From Streptomyces longhuiensis (GTDB taxonomy: Bacteria > Actinomycetota > Actinomycetes > Streptomycetales > Streptomycetaceae): a stretch of 64,000 bases of DNA. Location: assembly GCF_020616555.1 (NCBI RefSeq), contig NZ_CP085173.1:7394001-7458000 (forward strand). The letters run 5' to 3'. The first letter of the stretch is position 1; every line of letters starts with the position of its first letter. The position numbers were made by a program, and so were the translations under genes. Below, in pieces: positions 35,926 through 43,327 of the stretch. The notes beneath the pieces are model-generated. The model worked only from the letters and a program-made list of their open reading frames with translations. It did no database searches and was not told the origin of the DNA.

Positions 35926-36031
35926 GGACCCGGGCCCCAGGCCCCGAATTGCCGGTTCGAATCCGGCCCGCCCAGCTCGATGGGCGGTAGTCCAAAGGCA
36001 GGACGCAGGGCATTGACACTGACCCGGGTCC
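35926..36031 (+). ncRNA. permuted tRNA-mimic RNA, YrlA-type bacterial Y RNA
   Basis: The sequence folds as a tRNA opened at the anticodon end, with its acceptor ends joined by a loop. Outer stem: GGACCCGGG (35926-35934) with CCCGGGTCC (36023-36031). Anticodon-like stem: GCCC (35941) with GGGC (36008). T arm: GCCGG-TTCGAAT-CCGGC (35951-35967). Acceptor: CCGCCC (35968-35973) with GGGCGG (35982-35987), closed by an 8-nt loop. Then TA as in tRNA positions 8-9, and a D arm GTCC-AAAGGCA-GGAC (35990-36004). This order (T arm, acceptor, D arm) matches YrlA Y RNAs, which bind Ro60/Rsr proteins. No Rsr (TROVE) gene is in the window. True ends are not known. Confidence 0.82.
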
Positions 36032-36082
36032 TCAAGCGTGTCGGCGTGTGATGTGAGTGGCATTCATGGGTCCGGGGGCCGG

Positions 36083-36715
36083 CTACGCCCTCGGACCCGC
36101 TCCACGTCCTGCGCCCAACGAGACCCCCCGCCCCGCGAAGAACGTCTCGAACGTCGCCGACGGCAGCTCGGCGCAACGGGTTTCGGGGCTGATCCCCGAC
36201 GGGTTGTGGAAGTGGAAGCGGTCACCGTCGCGTGCCGTGAGCAGGACCAGGTGTCCGCCCTTGCCGGGCGCGGGCCGCTCCGGGCGACGGACTCCGTAGT
36301 GGACCGAGGCCATGACCGTACGGCCCTCGTCGAGCAGCCCCGCGATCTCGCCGACCGTCAGTGTGCGGTGGACGGTCGCGTCCAGGTCGAGTTCCTCGCG
36401 GGCGTACTCGGCGAACGGGGCGTAGATCAGACCGTGGATGCCGCCGTCCGCGTCCACGGTGTACGCGCCGTACTTGAGCGCTCCGTCGCGCAGGTCGAAC
36501 AGGCTGGGCGCGTCCGGGCCGAGCGCCATGCGCAGGCAGGTCAGGCCGCACAGATGGCCGCACCACAGCGCGTACTCCTCCACCGTGGCCGCGCCCGAGG
36601 TCTCCCAGGCGGGGTCGTCGGCGCGGTCGTGGCCGCCCTCCACGATGGCCTCGACGAGTTCGGGCGAGGCGAACTGCGTCAGGCTCGGCAGGGCGCAGGT
36701 GGTGCAGAACGTCAC
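36083..36715 (-). CDS. papain-like/C39-type cysteine peptidase domain protein
   Basis: A 210-aa protein with a candidate papain-like site: Cys in LWCGHLCGLTCLRMAL near residue 55, His in GKGGHLVLLTARDG near 155, and Asn in FHFHNPSG near 170. This matches the peptidase C39-like family. No signal peptide is present. It overlaps the aminotransferase gene by 4 bp, so they are co-translated. Whether it is a protease, transglutaminase-like or another amidase is open. Confidence 0.68.
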   Translation of the reverse strand: MTFCTTCALPSLTQFASPELVEAIVEGGHDRADDPAWETSGAATVEEYALWCGHLCGLTCLRMALGPDAPSLFDLRDGALKYGAYTVDADGGIHGLIYAPFAEYAREELDLDATVHRTLTVGEIAGLLDEGRTVMASVHYGVRRPERPAPGKGGHLVLLTARDGDRFHFHNPSGISPETRCAELPSATFETFFAGRGVSLGAGRGAGPRA

Positions 36716-37920
36716 TGGCGGTACCCACTCAGGAAGCGGCCGATCCGGCTGATCGCGGCGTCTAGATCGTCAGCGTACGGGAGGGTGAGGATGCGGAAGT
36801 GGTCCGGGCGCGGCCAGTTGAAGCCGGTGCCCTGGACGACCTGGATCTTTTCGCGCAGCAGCAGGTCGAGGACGAACTTCTCGTCGTCGACGATGGGGTG
36901 GACCTTGGGGTCGATGCGCGGGAACGCGTACAGGGCACCCTTGGGCTTCACGCAGGAGACGCCCGGGATCTCGTTGAGCTTCTCCCAGGCCTTGTCGCGC
37001 TGTTCGAGGAGGCGTCCGCCCGGCGCGGTGAGTTCGCGGATGGACTGGCGGCCGCCGAGCGCGGCCTGGATGGCGTACTGGGCGGGGGCGTTGGCGCACA
37101 GCCGCATGGAGGCGAGCATCGTCAGGCCCTCCAGATAGTTGCGGGCGTGCTGCCGTGGTCCCGTGACGACCAGCCAGCCGGAGCGGAAGCCCGCGACGCG
37201 GTAGGTCTTGGAGAGGCCGCAGAAGGTGAGGACGACCAGGTCGGGGGCGAGGGCGGCGGCGCTGTGGTGGACCGCGTCGTCGTACAGGATCTGGTCGTAG
37301 ATCTCGTCGGCGAGCACCATCAGGCCGTGCCGGCGGGCGAGGTCGAGGATGTCCTCGATGATCTCCTTCGGGTAGACGGCGCCCGTGGGGTTGTTGGGGT
37401 TGATGATGACGACGGCCTTGGTGCGGTCGGTGATCTTCGCGGCCATGTCGTCGAGGTCGGGGTACCAGTCGGCCGACTCGTCGCAGACGTAGTGCACGGC
37501 CTTGCCGCCGGAGAGTGTCGTGACGGCCGTCCACAGCGGGAAGTCCGGGGCGGGGATGAGGACTTCGTCACCGTCCTCCAGGAGCGCCTGTACGGCCATG
37601 GAGACCAGCTCGGACACGCCGTTGCCGAGGAACACGTCGTCGACGCCGACCTCCAGGCCGAGCGCCTGGTAGCGCTGGGCGACGGCGCGGCGGGCGGACA
37701 GGACACCCCGTGAGTCGGTGTAGCCATGGGCCTGGGGGAGCATCCGGATCATGTCCTGGACGATCTCCTCGGGCGCCTCGAAGCCGAAGAGCGCGGGGTT
37801 GCCGGTGTTGAGGCGCAGAACGCTGTGGCCCGCCTCCTCGAGGGCGTTGGCGTGCTCGATCACCGGGCCGCGGATCTCGTAGCAGACCTCGCTGAGCTTG
37901 CTCGACTGCCGGAACTCCAT
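36712..37920 (-). CDS. PLP-dependent aminotransferase, AlaA-like
   Basis: A 402-aa class I/II aminotransferase. The conserved features are NTGNPALFGF, YTDSRGVLSARRAVA, NPNNPTGAVYP, DEIYDQILYD and the PLP lysine in GLSKTYRVAGFRSGW near residue 240. The closest well-known relatives are glutamate-pyruvate aminotransferases such as AlaA. GGGGAGGG lies 7 nt before the ATG. It is first in a two-gene operon with the papain-like gene and divergent from the HxlR regulator. Confidence 0.92.
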   Translation of the reverse strand: MEFRQSSKLSEVCYEIRGPVIEHANALEEAGHSVLRLNTGNPALFGFEAPEEIVQDMIRMLPQAHGYTDSRGVLSARRAVAQRYQALGLEVGVDDVFLGNGVSELVSMAVQALLEDGDEVLIPAPDFPLWTAVTTLSGGKAVHYVCDESADWYPDLDDMAAKITDRTKAVVIINPNNPTGAVYPKEIIEDILDLARRHGLMVLADEIYDQILYDDAVHHSAAALAPDLVVLTFCGLSKTYRVAGFRSGWLVVTGPRQHARNYLEGLTMLASMRLCANAPAQYAIQAALGGRQSIRELTAPGGRLLEQRDKAWEKLNEIPGVSCVKPKGALYAFPRIDPKVHPIVDDEKFVLDLLLREKIQVVQGTGFNWPRPDHFRILTLPYADDLDAAISRIGRFLSGYRQ

Positions 37921-37955
37921 GTGGTGCCCTCCCCGGACTGCCTGTGACGTGTGTG

Positions 37956-37972
37956 ACTTGGTTTTACCAAGT
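37956..37972. promoter_or_regulatory. palindrome between HxlR and aminotransferase genes
   Basis: ACTTGG-TTTTA-CCAAGT is a perfect 6+5+6 palindrome in the 93-bp divergent region, and a further CTTGG half follows at about 37978. It is a likely HxlR operator. Confidence 0.65.
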
Positions 37973-38013
37973 GACCGCTTGGAAAGTCCAACAAGTTGCA
38001 TAGACTGCGAGCC

Positions 38014-38652
38014 ATGCCACGCCGAAGCTACGACCAGTACTGCGCCGCCGCCCGCGCCCTCGACGCCGTCGGAGACCGCTGGACGCTCCTGATCGTCCGT
38101 GAGCTCCTCGCGGGGCCGCGCCGCTACACCGACCTGCACGCCGACCTGCCCGGCGTCAGCACGGACGTACTCGCCTCACGGCTGAAGGACATGGAGCGCG
38201 AGGGCCTCGCGGAGCGCCGCAGGCTGCCCGCGCCGGTCTCGGCGTACGTCTATGAACTGACGTCGCGCGGGCGGCAGTTGCTGCCGGTGCTCCAGGCGCT
38301 GGGGGAGTGGGGCGCACCCGCCCTGGGCGAGCGCAGGGCCACGGACGCGGTGCGCGCGCACTGGTTCGCCCTGCCGCTCCTGAGCCATCTGGAGCGGCTC
38401 GGTGGTGAGGGCGTGGTGGAAGTGCGCCTCGACGAGGGGGAGTTCCATGTGCGGGTCGGCGGCTCGGGCGCGGACGGGCCCGTCTACGGCGAGGGACCCG
38501 TGGCCGGCGAGCCCGACGCGCGGCTCGTCCTCGGCACGGAGACCTGCGTCGCCGTGGTGCGGGGTGAACTGACACTGGAGGAGGCGGCGCGCGCGGGCCA
38601 TGTCGCCGTGTCGGGAGACGGCGCCTTGGCGAAGGCGCTGCGCGTGGCGTGA
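38014..38652 (+). CDS. HxlR-family regulator
   Basis: A 212-aa protein with an N-terminal HxlR winged helix (YDQYCAAARALDAVGDRWTLLIVRELLAGPRRYTDL shortened here; the core is GDRWTLLIVRELL, then LKDMEREGLAER). The C-terminal 110 residues are an SCP2-like or ligand-binding segment that some longer HxlR proteins carry. ATG 38014 is chosen because it precedes the family start. It probably controls the divergent aminotransferase operon through the palindrome at 37956. Confidence 0.85.
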   Translation: MPRRSYDQYCAAARALDAVGDRWTLLIVRELLAGPRRYTDLHADLPGVSTDVLASRLKDMEREGLAERRRLPAPVSAYVYELTSRGRQLLPVLQALGEWGAPALGERRATDAVRAHWFALPLLSHLERLGGEGVVEVRLDEGEFHVRVGGSGADGPVYGEGPVAGEPDARLVLGTETCVAVVRGELTLEEAARAGHVAVSGDGALAKALRVA

Positions 38653-38720
38653 CGCGGGCATTCAACTCGCCGATGGCGCCCGGCATTTGGTGTGCGCGGG
38701 CGCCATCGGCGGGGGTGGTG

Positions 38721-39572
38721 TCACATGCCCGGCGGTACCCGGGACGGGCGGCCCGTGCCGCGCGTCAGGGCGTAGCCGCCGATACCGGCGAGCGCCGCCA
38801 GGACGCCGCCCGCCGCCGTCCAGACCCAGCGGTCCGACCACCAGCCGGAGGACCAGCCGTCCTCGGGCTCACCCTTGGCGAGGGCCTGGTCCGCCGACGA
38901 GCCGTTCTCCTCGTCAGAGGTGTCGTCGGAGGCGGCAGCGGCCTCCTCCGTCGTCGAGCCCGGCACGAGCGGGGCCGCGAGCGAGCCGTCCACCGCCGAG
39001 GAGCCGCCGACCTCCTTGGAGGTCACCTCGACCTCGGCCGAGACGGGCAGCCCCTGGTCCGAGGGCGTCAGCGTGGCCGCCGTGAGCCGGACGTAGTACG
39101 TGCCGGGCAGCGGGTCGTTCGCCCACTGCTCCGACCAGGCCCGCACCGTACGCAGCGTGCAGGACAGGTCGACCGACGTCGCGTCCGCCGCCGCGGCCCT
39201 CGACTGCGTCCCGTACATGCAGGACTGACGGCGCCTCAGCCCGTCGTACACGTCGATCCGCCATGTCGCGCCCGAGGGTCGCGCGGCCGAGTCCGGCAAC
39301 TTCACCGTCGCCTTGACCGTGGGCCGCTGCCCGGCGTCCGCCGGGAACGACCAGTACAGGTAGTCGCCCGTGGAAGCGCCCGCGGTGGCCCGCTGGCCCT
39401 GCTCCACCTCCTGCGCGGTGCGGAACGACGTACCCGCTTCCGTGGGGGCCTTGTCGTCACCGGAGGAGCCGGAGTCACCGGAGTCGGCGAACGCCGTACC
39501 GGCCCCGAGCAGTGCGGTCAGCGCGCTCGCGCCGAGGAGTCCCGCCGTCGCCAACAGCTTCGTCGTACGCAT
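38721..39572 (-). CDS. secreted, C-terminally membrane-anchored protein
   Basis: A 283-aa protein with a signal peptide (LLATAGLLGASALTALLGAGTAFA), an extracytoplasmic beta-rich region with two cysteines (SCMYGTQ and LSCTL) and a C-terminal anchor near WVWTAAGGVLAALAGIGGYAL. A Ser/Asp/Glu-rich linker precedes the anchor. It overlaps the VWA gene by ATGA, so the two form an operon of exported envelope proteins. Function unknown. Confidence 0.7.
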   Translation of the reverse strand: MRTTKLLATAGLLGASALTALLGAGTAFADSGDSGSSGDDKAPTEAGTSFRTAQEVEQGQRATAGASTGDYLYWSFPADAGQRPTVKATVKLPDSAARPSGATWRIDVYDGLRRRQSCMYGTQSRAAAADATSVDLSCTLRTVRAWSEQWANDPLPGTYYVRLTAATLTPSDQGLPVSAEVEVTSKEVGGSSAVDGSLAAPLVPGSTTEEAAAASDDTSDEENGSSADQALAKGEPEDGWSSGWWSDRWVWTAAGGVLAALAGIGGYALTRGTGRPSRVPPGM

Positions 39573-40852
39573 CAGTTGGTCCTCCAGACCGCGACCCGCC
39601 AGCGCGAGATCCAGCCCCACAGCACACCCGCGGCGAAGCCGGTGAGCACCAGGGCGCCGAGCAGCCACCAACCGCGGCCGAGGCCGAACGCGGCCACGTC
39701 GGACGCCGCGCTCGGCGCGTCCACGACATCGACGGTCAGCTCGACCGGGAGGCCCGGCGTCGTCTTGACCGACGCGGGGGCCGAGTAGGAGTTCGACACC
39801 TGGAGGCACACGGTCTCGGCCGCCGCCTCGTCGTCGCCCTGCTCGGGCTTCGGGTAGCGCAGACCCGTCGAGATCACGTCCGTACGCCCGTCGCCCGCCT
39901 CCGAGCCCCGGACGATCTCACGGCCGTGCTCGGTGACGGCGCGCAGCAGCACACCGTAGTCCTTGTTGACGGCGCGGTCCGCGGCGACGCTCACCGAGGC
40001 GCGCAGCTCCTGCCCGGGAGCGACGGACACGCGATAGAAGCGGTGCTCGCCGAACGTCTCGCGGTCCGTGTACAGACCGGGCTTGATCTCCGGCGCTCCG
40101 GTGCACTCCTTTGCGCCCTCGACGGCCACGGGGTTGACCACGGGATCGGCCGCCCGGTCCACCAACTGGCCTACGCGGTCGGTGAGTTCGTCGGTGTGCC
40201 GTACGGAGGTGTACGTGCCGCCGGTGGCCTCGGCGATGCAGCTGAGCTGGTCACGCGTCTTGGCGTCCGGGACCAGGCCGAGCGTGTCGATGGTGAGGTT
40301 GATGCCCTTGGCGGCGATGTCGCGCGCGACCTCGCACGGGTCGAGCGGCTGGCACGTGTCCTCGCCGTCGCTGATGAGGACGATGCGGCGCGATCCGTCG
40401 CCGCCGGAGCCGACGTCGATGTCCTCGGCCGCCTTCAGGAGCGCCGGTCCGATCGGCGTCCAGCCGGTCGGCGAGAGGGTGGCGACGGCGGTCTTCGCCT
40501 CAGTGCGGTCGAGCGGCCCGACCGGGTAGAGCTGGGCGGTGTCCTTGCAGCCCACCTTCCGGTCCTCGCCGCGGTAGTTGGCGCCCAGCGTGCGGATGCC
40601 GAGCTCGACCTCCTTCGGCGTCGCGTCGAGCACCTCGTTGAACGCCTGCTTCGCGGCGGCCATCCGGGACCCGCCGTCGATGTCGCGCGCCCGCATGGAA
40701 CCGCTCACGTCGAGCACGAGCTCGACCTTGGGGGCGGCCGTGGGCTGCCCGTCAGGGTTGTCCGCCGCGGAGGCGCCGACGGGCGTCAGCCCCATGGTCA
40801 GGGCGGCGAACAGGACACAGGTTCCCGCCGCCAGCCGTTTTCTTATGATCAT
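39572..40852 (-). CDS. exported VWA-domain membrane protein
   Basis: A 426-aa protein with a signal peptide (CVLFAALTMGLTPVGASA), a von Willebrand factor A domain whose MIDAS begins LVLDVSGSM near residue 46, TGWTPIGPAL for the conserved Thr and VLISDGEDTC for the Asp. A beta-rich region follows, and the C-terminus has one membrane helix (WWLLGALVLTGFAAGVLWGW) with a short cytosolic tail. It is first in the operon with the 283-aa anchored protein; they probably interact at the cell surface. Confidence 0.82.
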   Translation of the reverse strand: MIIRKRLAAGTCVLFAALTMGLTPVGASAADNPDGQPTAAPKVELVLDVSGSMRARDIDGGSRMAAAKQAFNEVLDATPKEVELGIRTLGANYRGEDRKVGCKDTAQLYPVGPLDRTEAKTAVATLSPTGWTPIGPALLKAAEDIDVGSGGDGSRRIVLISDGEDTCQPLDPCEVARDIAAKGINLTIDTLGLVPDAKTRDQLSCIAEATGGTYTSVRHTDELTDRVGQLVDRAADPVVNPVAVEGAKECTGAPEIKPGLYTDRETFGEHRFYRVSVAPGQELRASVSVAADRAVNKDYGVLLRAVTEHGREIVRGSEAGDGRTDVISTGLRYPKPEQGDDEAAAETVCLQVSNSYSAPASVKTTPGLPVELTVDVVDAPSAASDVAAFGLGRGWWLLGALVLTGFAAGVLWGWISRWRVAVWRTN

Positions 40853-40897
40853 CGCCGGATCTTATGGATCAACGTACGCACACAACAAAACGAGTGC

Positions 40898-42157
40898 TCA
40901 GCGGGGATGCGGGCCGGTGCCGGAATCCAGCTGTTTCCCGCCGAACACGCCGGTTCCGTCCGCCTGTGCCCACCATGCCTCGAGCCCGGCCTGGTCCAAC
41001 TCCCGCCAGTCCGGGGTCTCCTGAACGAGCGCCCGGCCCAGGCTCCGCCCGAGCCCGACCAGCGCCCCGCCGGCCGCCGTGCGGGAGCCGTCGTACGCGG
41101 CGAGCGCCTCGTCCCAGGAGGACGCGGCGCGGAACGCCGATTCGAGAGCGGCGCCGTCCTGGAGGGCTTTCACCGCGCCCGCCCCCGTGTGCGGACGCGC
41201 GACCGTCGCCGCGTCGCCGGTCAGCATGAACCGGCCCGTCGCGTACCGCGGGGCCGTGAAGTCGTACATGGGCTGGAGCGAGAGCTCGTCCGGGGCGGTG
41301 AGGCGGACCAGGTCGCCCCAGTACGGCGGAAGCAACTCCTCGGCCACGTGGGCGAGGTGGGAGCGCAGCGCGTCGGTGAGGGTGCCGGGCGGCAGGCTCG
41401 TCGGCAGGTCGACGCGCAGCGCCGCGTCGACGCCCGGCGGGGGAGCCGTGTAGAGAACCCAGTTCACGCGCCGACCGCCGGCCGGGCCGCCGTCCGGGAT
41501 CCGGTAGACGATGAGGTGCCCGCCGGGGAACACGACGTACGCGCAGTCCTCCTCGGCCCACAGCCCGGGCTCGGCGAGGCGCTGCGCGGGGAACGCGCCC
41601 CGCCACGCCAGATATCCCGCGTACCGCGGCTGTACGTCGGGGAACGCGCTGGCCCTGACCGCCGAGCGATAGCCGTCCGCGCCGATGACGAGGCCGAACT
41701 CCTCGGCGCCGCCGTCCGCGCAGTGCACGCGGGCCCCGCCCGCCGTCGCCTCGACCCGTGCCACGGCCGCACCCGTCCGGAACTCGACGCCCGCCGGCAC
41801 CGCCCGGCGCAGCTCGCGCCAGAGCGGCCCCCAGTTGTACGTACGGAACGGGAACGGCATGGTGGCGATCTCGCGGCCGAGCACTGTGTCCCTCGCGGAC
41901 CCGCCGTCCCCGGCGCGCACGTACCAGCGGCGGCGCACCAGGCCCACCCACGGCATGCCCGCGTCCATGTACCCGGCCGACTCCAGCTCGGCGTACCGTG
42001 CGTCGTGCACCGCGAGCCCCACGCCGCGTTCCGCGAGGGAGCCCGCGGCCCGCTCGTACACGACGATCTCGTCCGCGCCCCCGCGATGGGCCGCGAGAGC
42101 CGCCGCGCACCCGGCGATGCTCCCGCCCACGACCGCGACCCGGCCACCGTCCACCAT
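40898..42157 (-). CDS. FAD-dependent monooxygenase
   Basis: A 419-aa group A flavin monooxygenase. The FAD motif VAVVGGSIAGCAAALAAHRGG is at the N-terminus, GADGYRSAVR is the DG-type motif near residue 160, and MLTGDAATVARPHTGAGA near 295 is the GD motif that binds the flavin ribityl chain. It resembles salicylate-type hydroxylases. Start ATG 42157 places the dinucleotide fold at residue 8. Substrate unknown; no cluster partner is obvious. Confidence 0.87.
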   Translation of the reverse strand: MVDGGRVAVVGGSIAGCAAALAAHRGGADEIVVYERAAGSLAERGVGLAVHDARYAELESAGYMDAGMPWVGLVRRRWYVRAGDGGSARDTVLGREIATMPFPFRTYNWGPLWRELRRAVPAGVEFRTGAAVARVEATAGGARVHCADGGAEEFGLVIGADGYRSAVRASAFPDVQPRYAGYLAWRGAFPAQRLAEPGLWAEEDCAYVVFPGGHLIVYRIPDGGPAGGRRVNWVLYTAPPPGVDAALRVDLPTSLPPGTLTDALRSHLAHVAEELLPPYWGDLVRLTAPDELSLQPMYDFTAPRYATGRFMLTGDAATVARPHTGAGAVKALQDGAALESAFRAASSWDEALAAYDGSRTAAGGALVGLGRSLGRALVQETPDWRELDQAGLEAWWAQADGTGVFGGKQLDSGTGPHPR

Positions 42158-42325
42158 GCGTCCCCGTCCCCGTCCTCGGTCCCGCGCAAGGGAGATGGCG
42201 CAGGAAGATCTCCGCAGTCGGGACGACGCTACCGGCAGCCGCCGGGCGCCGCGCGGAACCGGAGCCCGGACGGTGCGATCCCGGCCACCCCTCGGTCGTG
42301 GGCGCCGCCGGTTAGGCTGGCCGGT

Positions 42326-43240
42326 GTGCTGCGAGAAGTGACGGCTGTCCGGTACCTGACCCCCCTGCGGACCGGCGGCTCCGTGCCGGGGGTCGTCGAG
42401 GCCGACGACCTGGGGACCTACGTCGTGAAGTTCACCGGCTCCGCGCAGGGCCGGAAGGCGCTCGTCGCGGAGATCGTCGTCGGTGAGCTCGCGCGTCGGC
42501 TCGGGCTGCGCTTCCCCGAGCTGGTCCTCACACACTTCGACCCCGAGGTGGCCGCCCACGAGCCGCACCAGGAGGTCCAGGACCTGCTGCGCGCGAGCGA
42601 CGGGCTCAACCTCGGGATGGACTTCCTGCCGGGCGCGAAGGACTTCACGCCCGAGGTCGCCGCCGCCTTCACGGTCGACCCGCTGGAGGCCGGGAAGGTC
42701 GTGTGGCTCGACGCCCTCACGGTCAACGTGGACCGCACGATCCACAGTTCGAACCTGATGATCTGGCCCACCTTCGGCATCCAGGAGCCGAAGCTGTGGC
42801 TGATCGACCACGGCGCGGCCCTGATCTTCCACCACCGCTGGGACGCGTCCGCGCCCGACAAGGCGTACGACTTCCGCCATCACGCCCTCGGCGCCTACGG
42901 GCCCGACACGGCGGCCGCCGACGCGGAGCTGGCCCCCCTCGTCACCGAGGAGATGCTCCGCGAGATCACCGCCCTCGTCCCCGACGCGTGGCTGATCGAC
43001 GAGCCGGGCTTCGCCACGCCGGACGAGGTCCGCGAGGCATACGTCTCCTACCTCGCGGCCCGCGCCCGCACCTCCGCCGCCTGGCTGCCGACGGACTTCC
43101 CGTCGAGCGACCAGCTCGCGGCCGCCGACGCGCGCCGCGCCGCCGACACGGAGAAGGGCCGCCCCGACTGGCTCAAGCGCGTCCCCGACCTGCACGGCAG
43201 ACCGGCCGCCGAACAGGACTGGTCCGTCCACCTCGGCTGA
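42326..43240 (+). CDS. HipA-family kinase-like protein
   Basis: A 304-aa protein of the HipA-like kinase family found in actinomycetes. It starts VRYLTPLRTGGSVPGVVEADD, has TYVVKFTGSAQGRKAL for the ATP-binding lysine, DALTVNVDRTIHSSNLMIW for the catalytic Asp-Asn loop and LWLIDHGAALIF for the metal-binding Asp. In my recollection such genes are usually followed by a small DUF3037 gene; here the next gene is the convergent malate synthase, so the partner is absent. It lacks an upstream HipB-type antitoxin. Confidence 0.82.
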   Translation: MLREVTAVRYLTPLRTGGSVPGVVEADDLGTYVVKFTGSAQGRKALVAEIVVGELARRLGLRFPELVLTHFDPEVAAHEPHQEVQDLLRASDGLNLGMDFLPGAKDFTPEVAAAFTVDPLEAGKVVWLDALTVNVDRTIHSSNLMIWPTFGIQEPKLWLIDHGAALIFHHRWDASAPDKAYDFRHHALGAYGPDTAAADAELAPLVTEEMLREITALVPDAWLIDEPGFATPDEVREAYVSYLAARARTSAAWLPTDFPSSDQLAAADARRAADTEKGRPDWLKRVPDLHGRPAAEQDWSVHLG

Positions 43241-43267
43241 CCTCGGCCGCTCGGGGAAACCCGCCCG

Positions 43268-43309
43268 GACACGACCGAACCCCCGGCGCTGTGCGGTGCC
43301 GAGGGCTCG
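43268..43309. terminator. hairpin between convergent HipA-like and aceB genes
   Basis: CCGAACCCCCGGC and GCCGAGGGCTCGG form an imperfect GC-rich stem between the two stops. It may act in both directions. Confidence 0.5.
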
Positions 43310-43327
43310 GGTGGTGCGGGGCAGGAC

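Noticed and set aside
35951..36004. Canonical tRNA gene suggested by GGTTCGAATCC
   Set aside because: The T arm precedes the acceptor 5' strand and D arm, and there is no anticodon loop in normal order. It fits a permuted Y RNA mimic instead.
39512..42325. Plus-strand frame running through the VWA and monooxygenase genes into the HipA-like gene
   Set aside because: Only the last part (from 42326) has family motifs. The upstream part is antisense to two well-supported genes.
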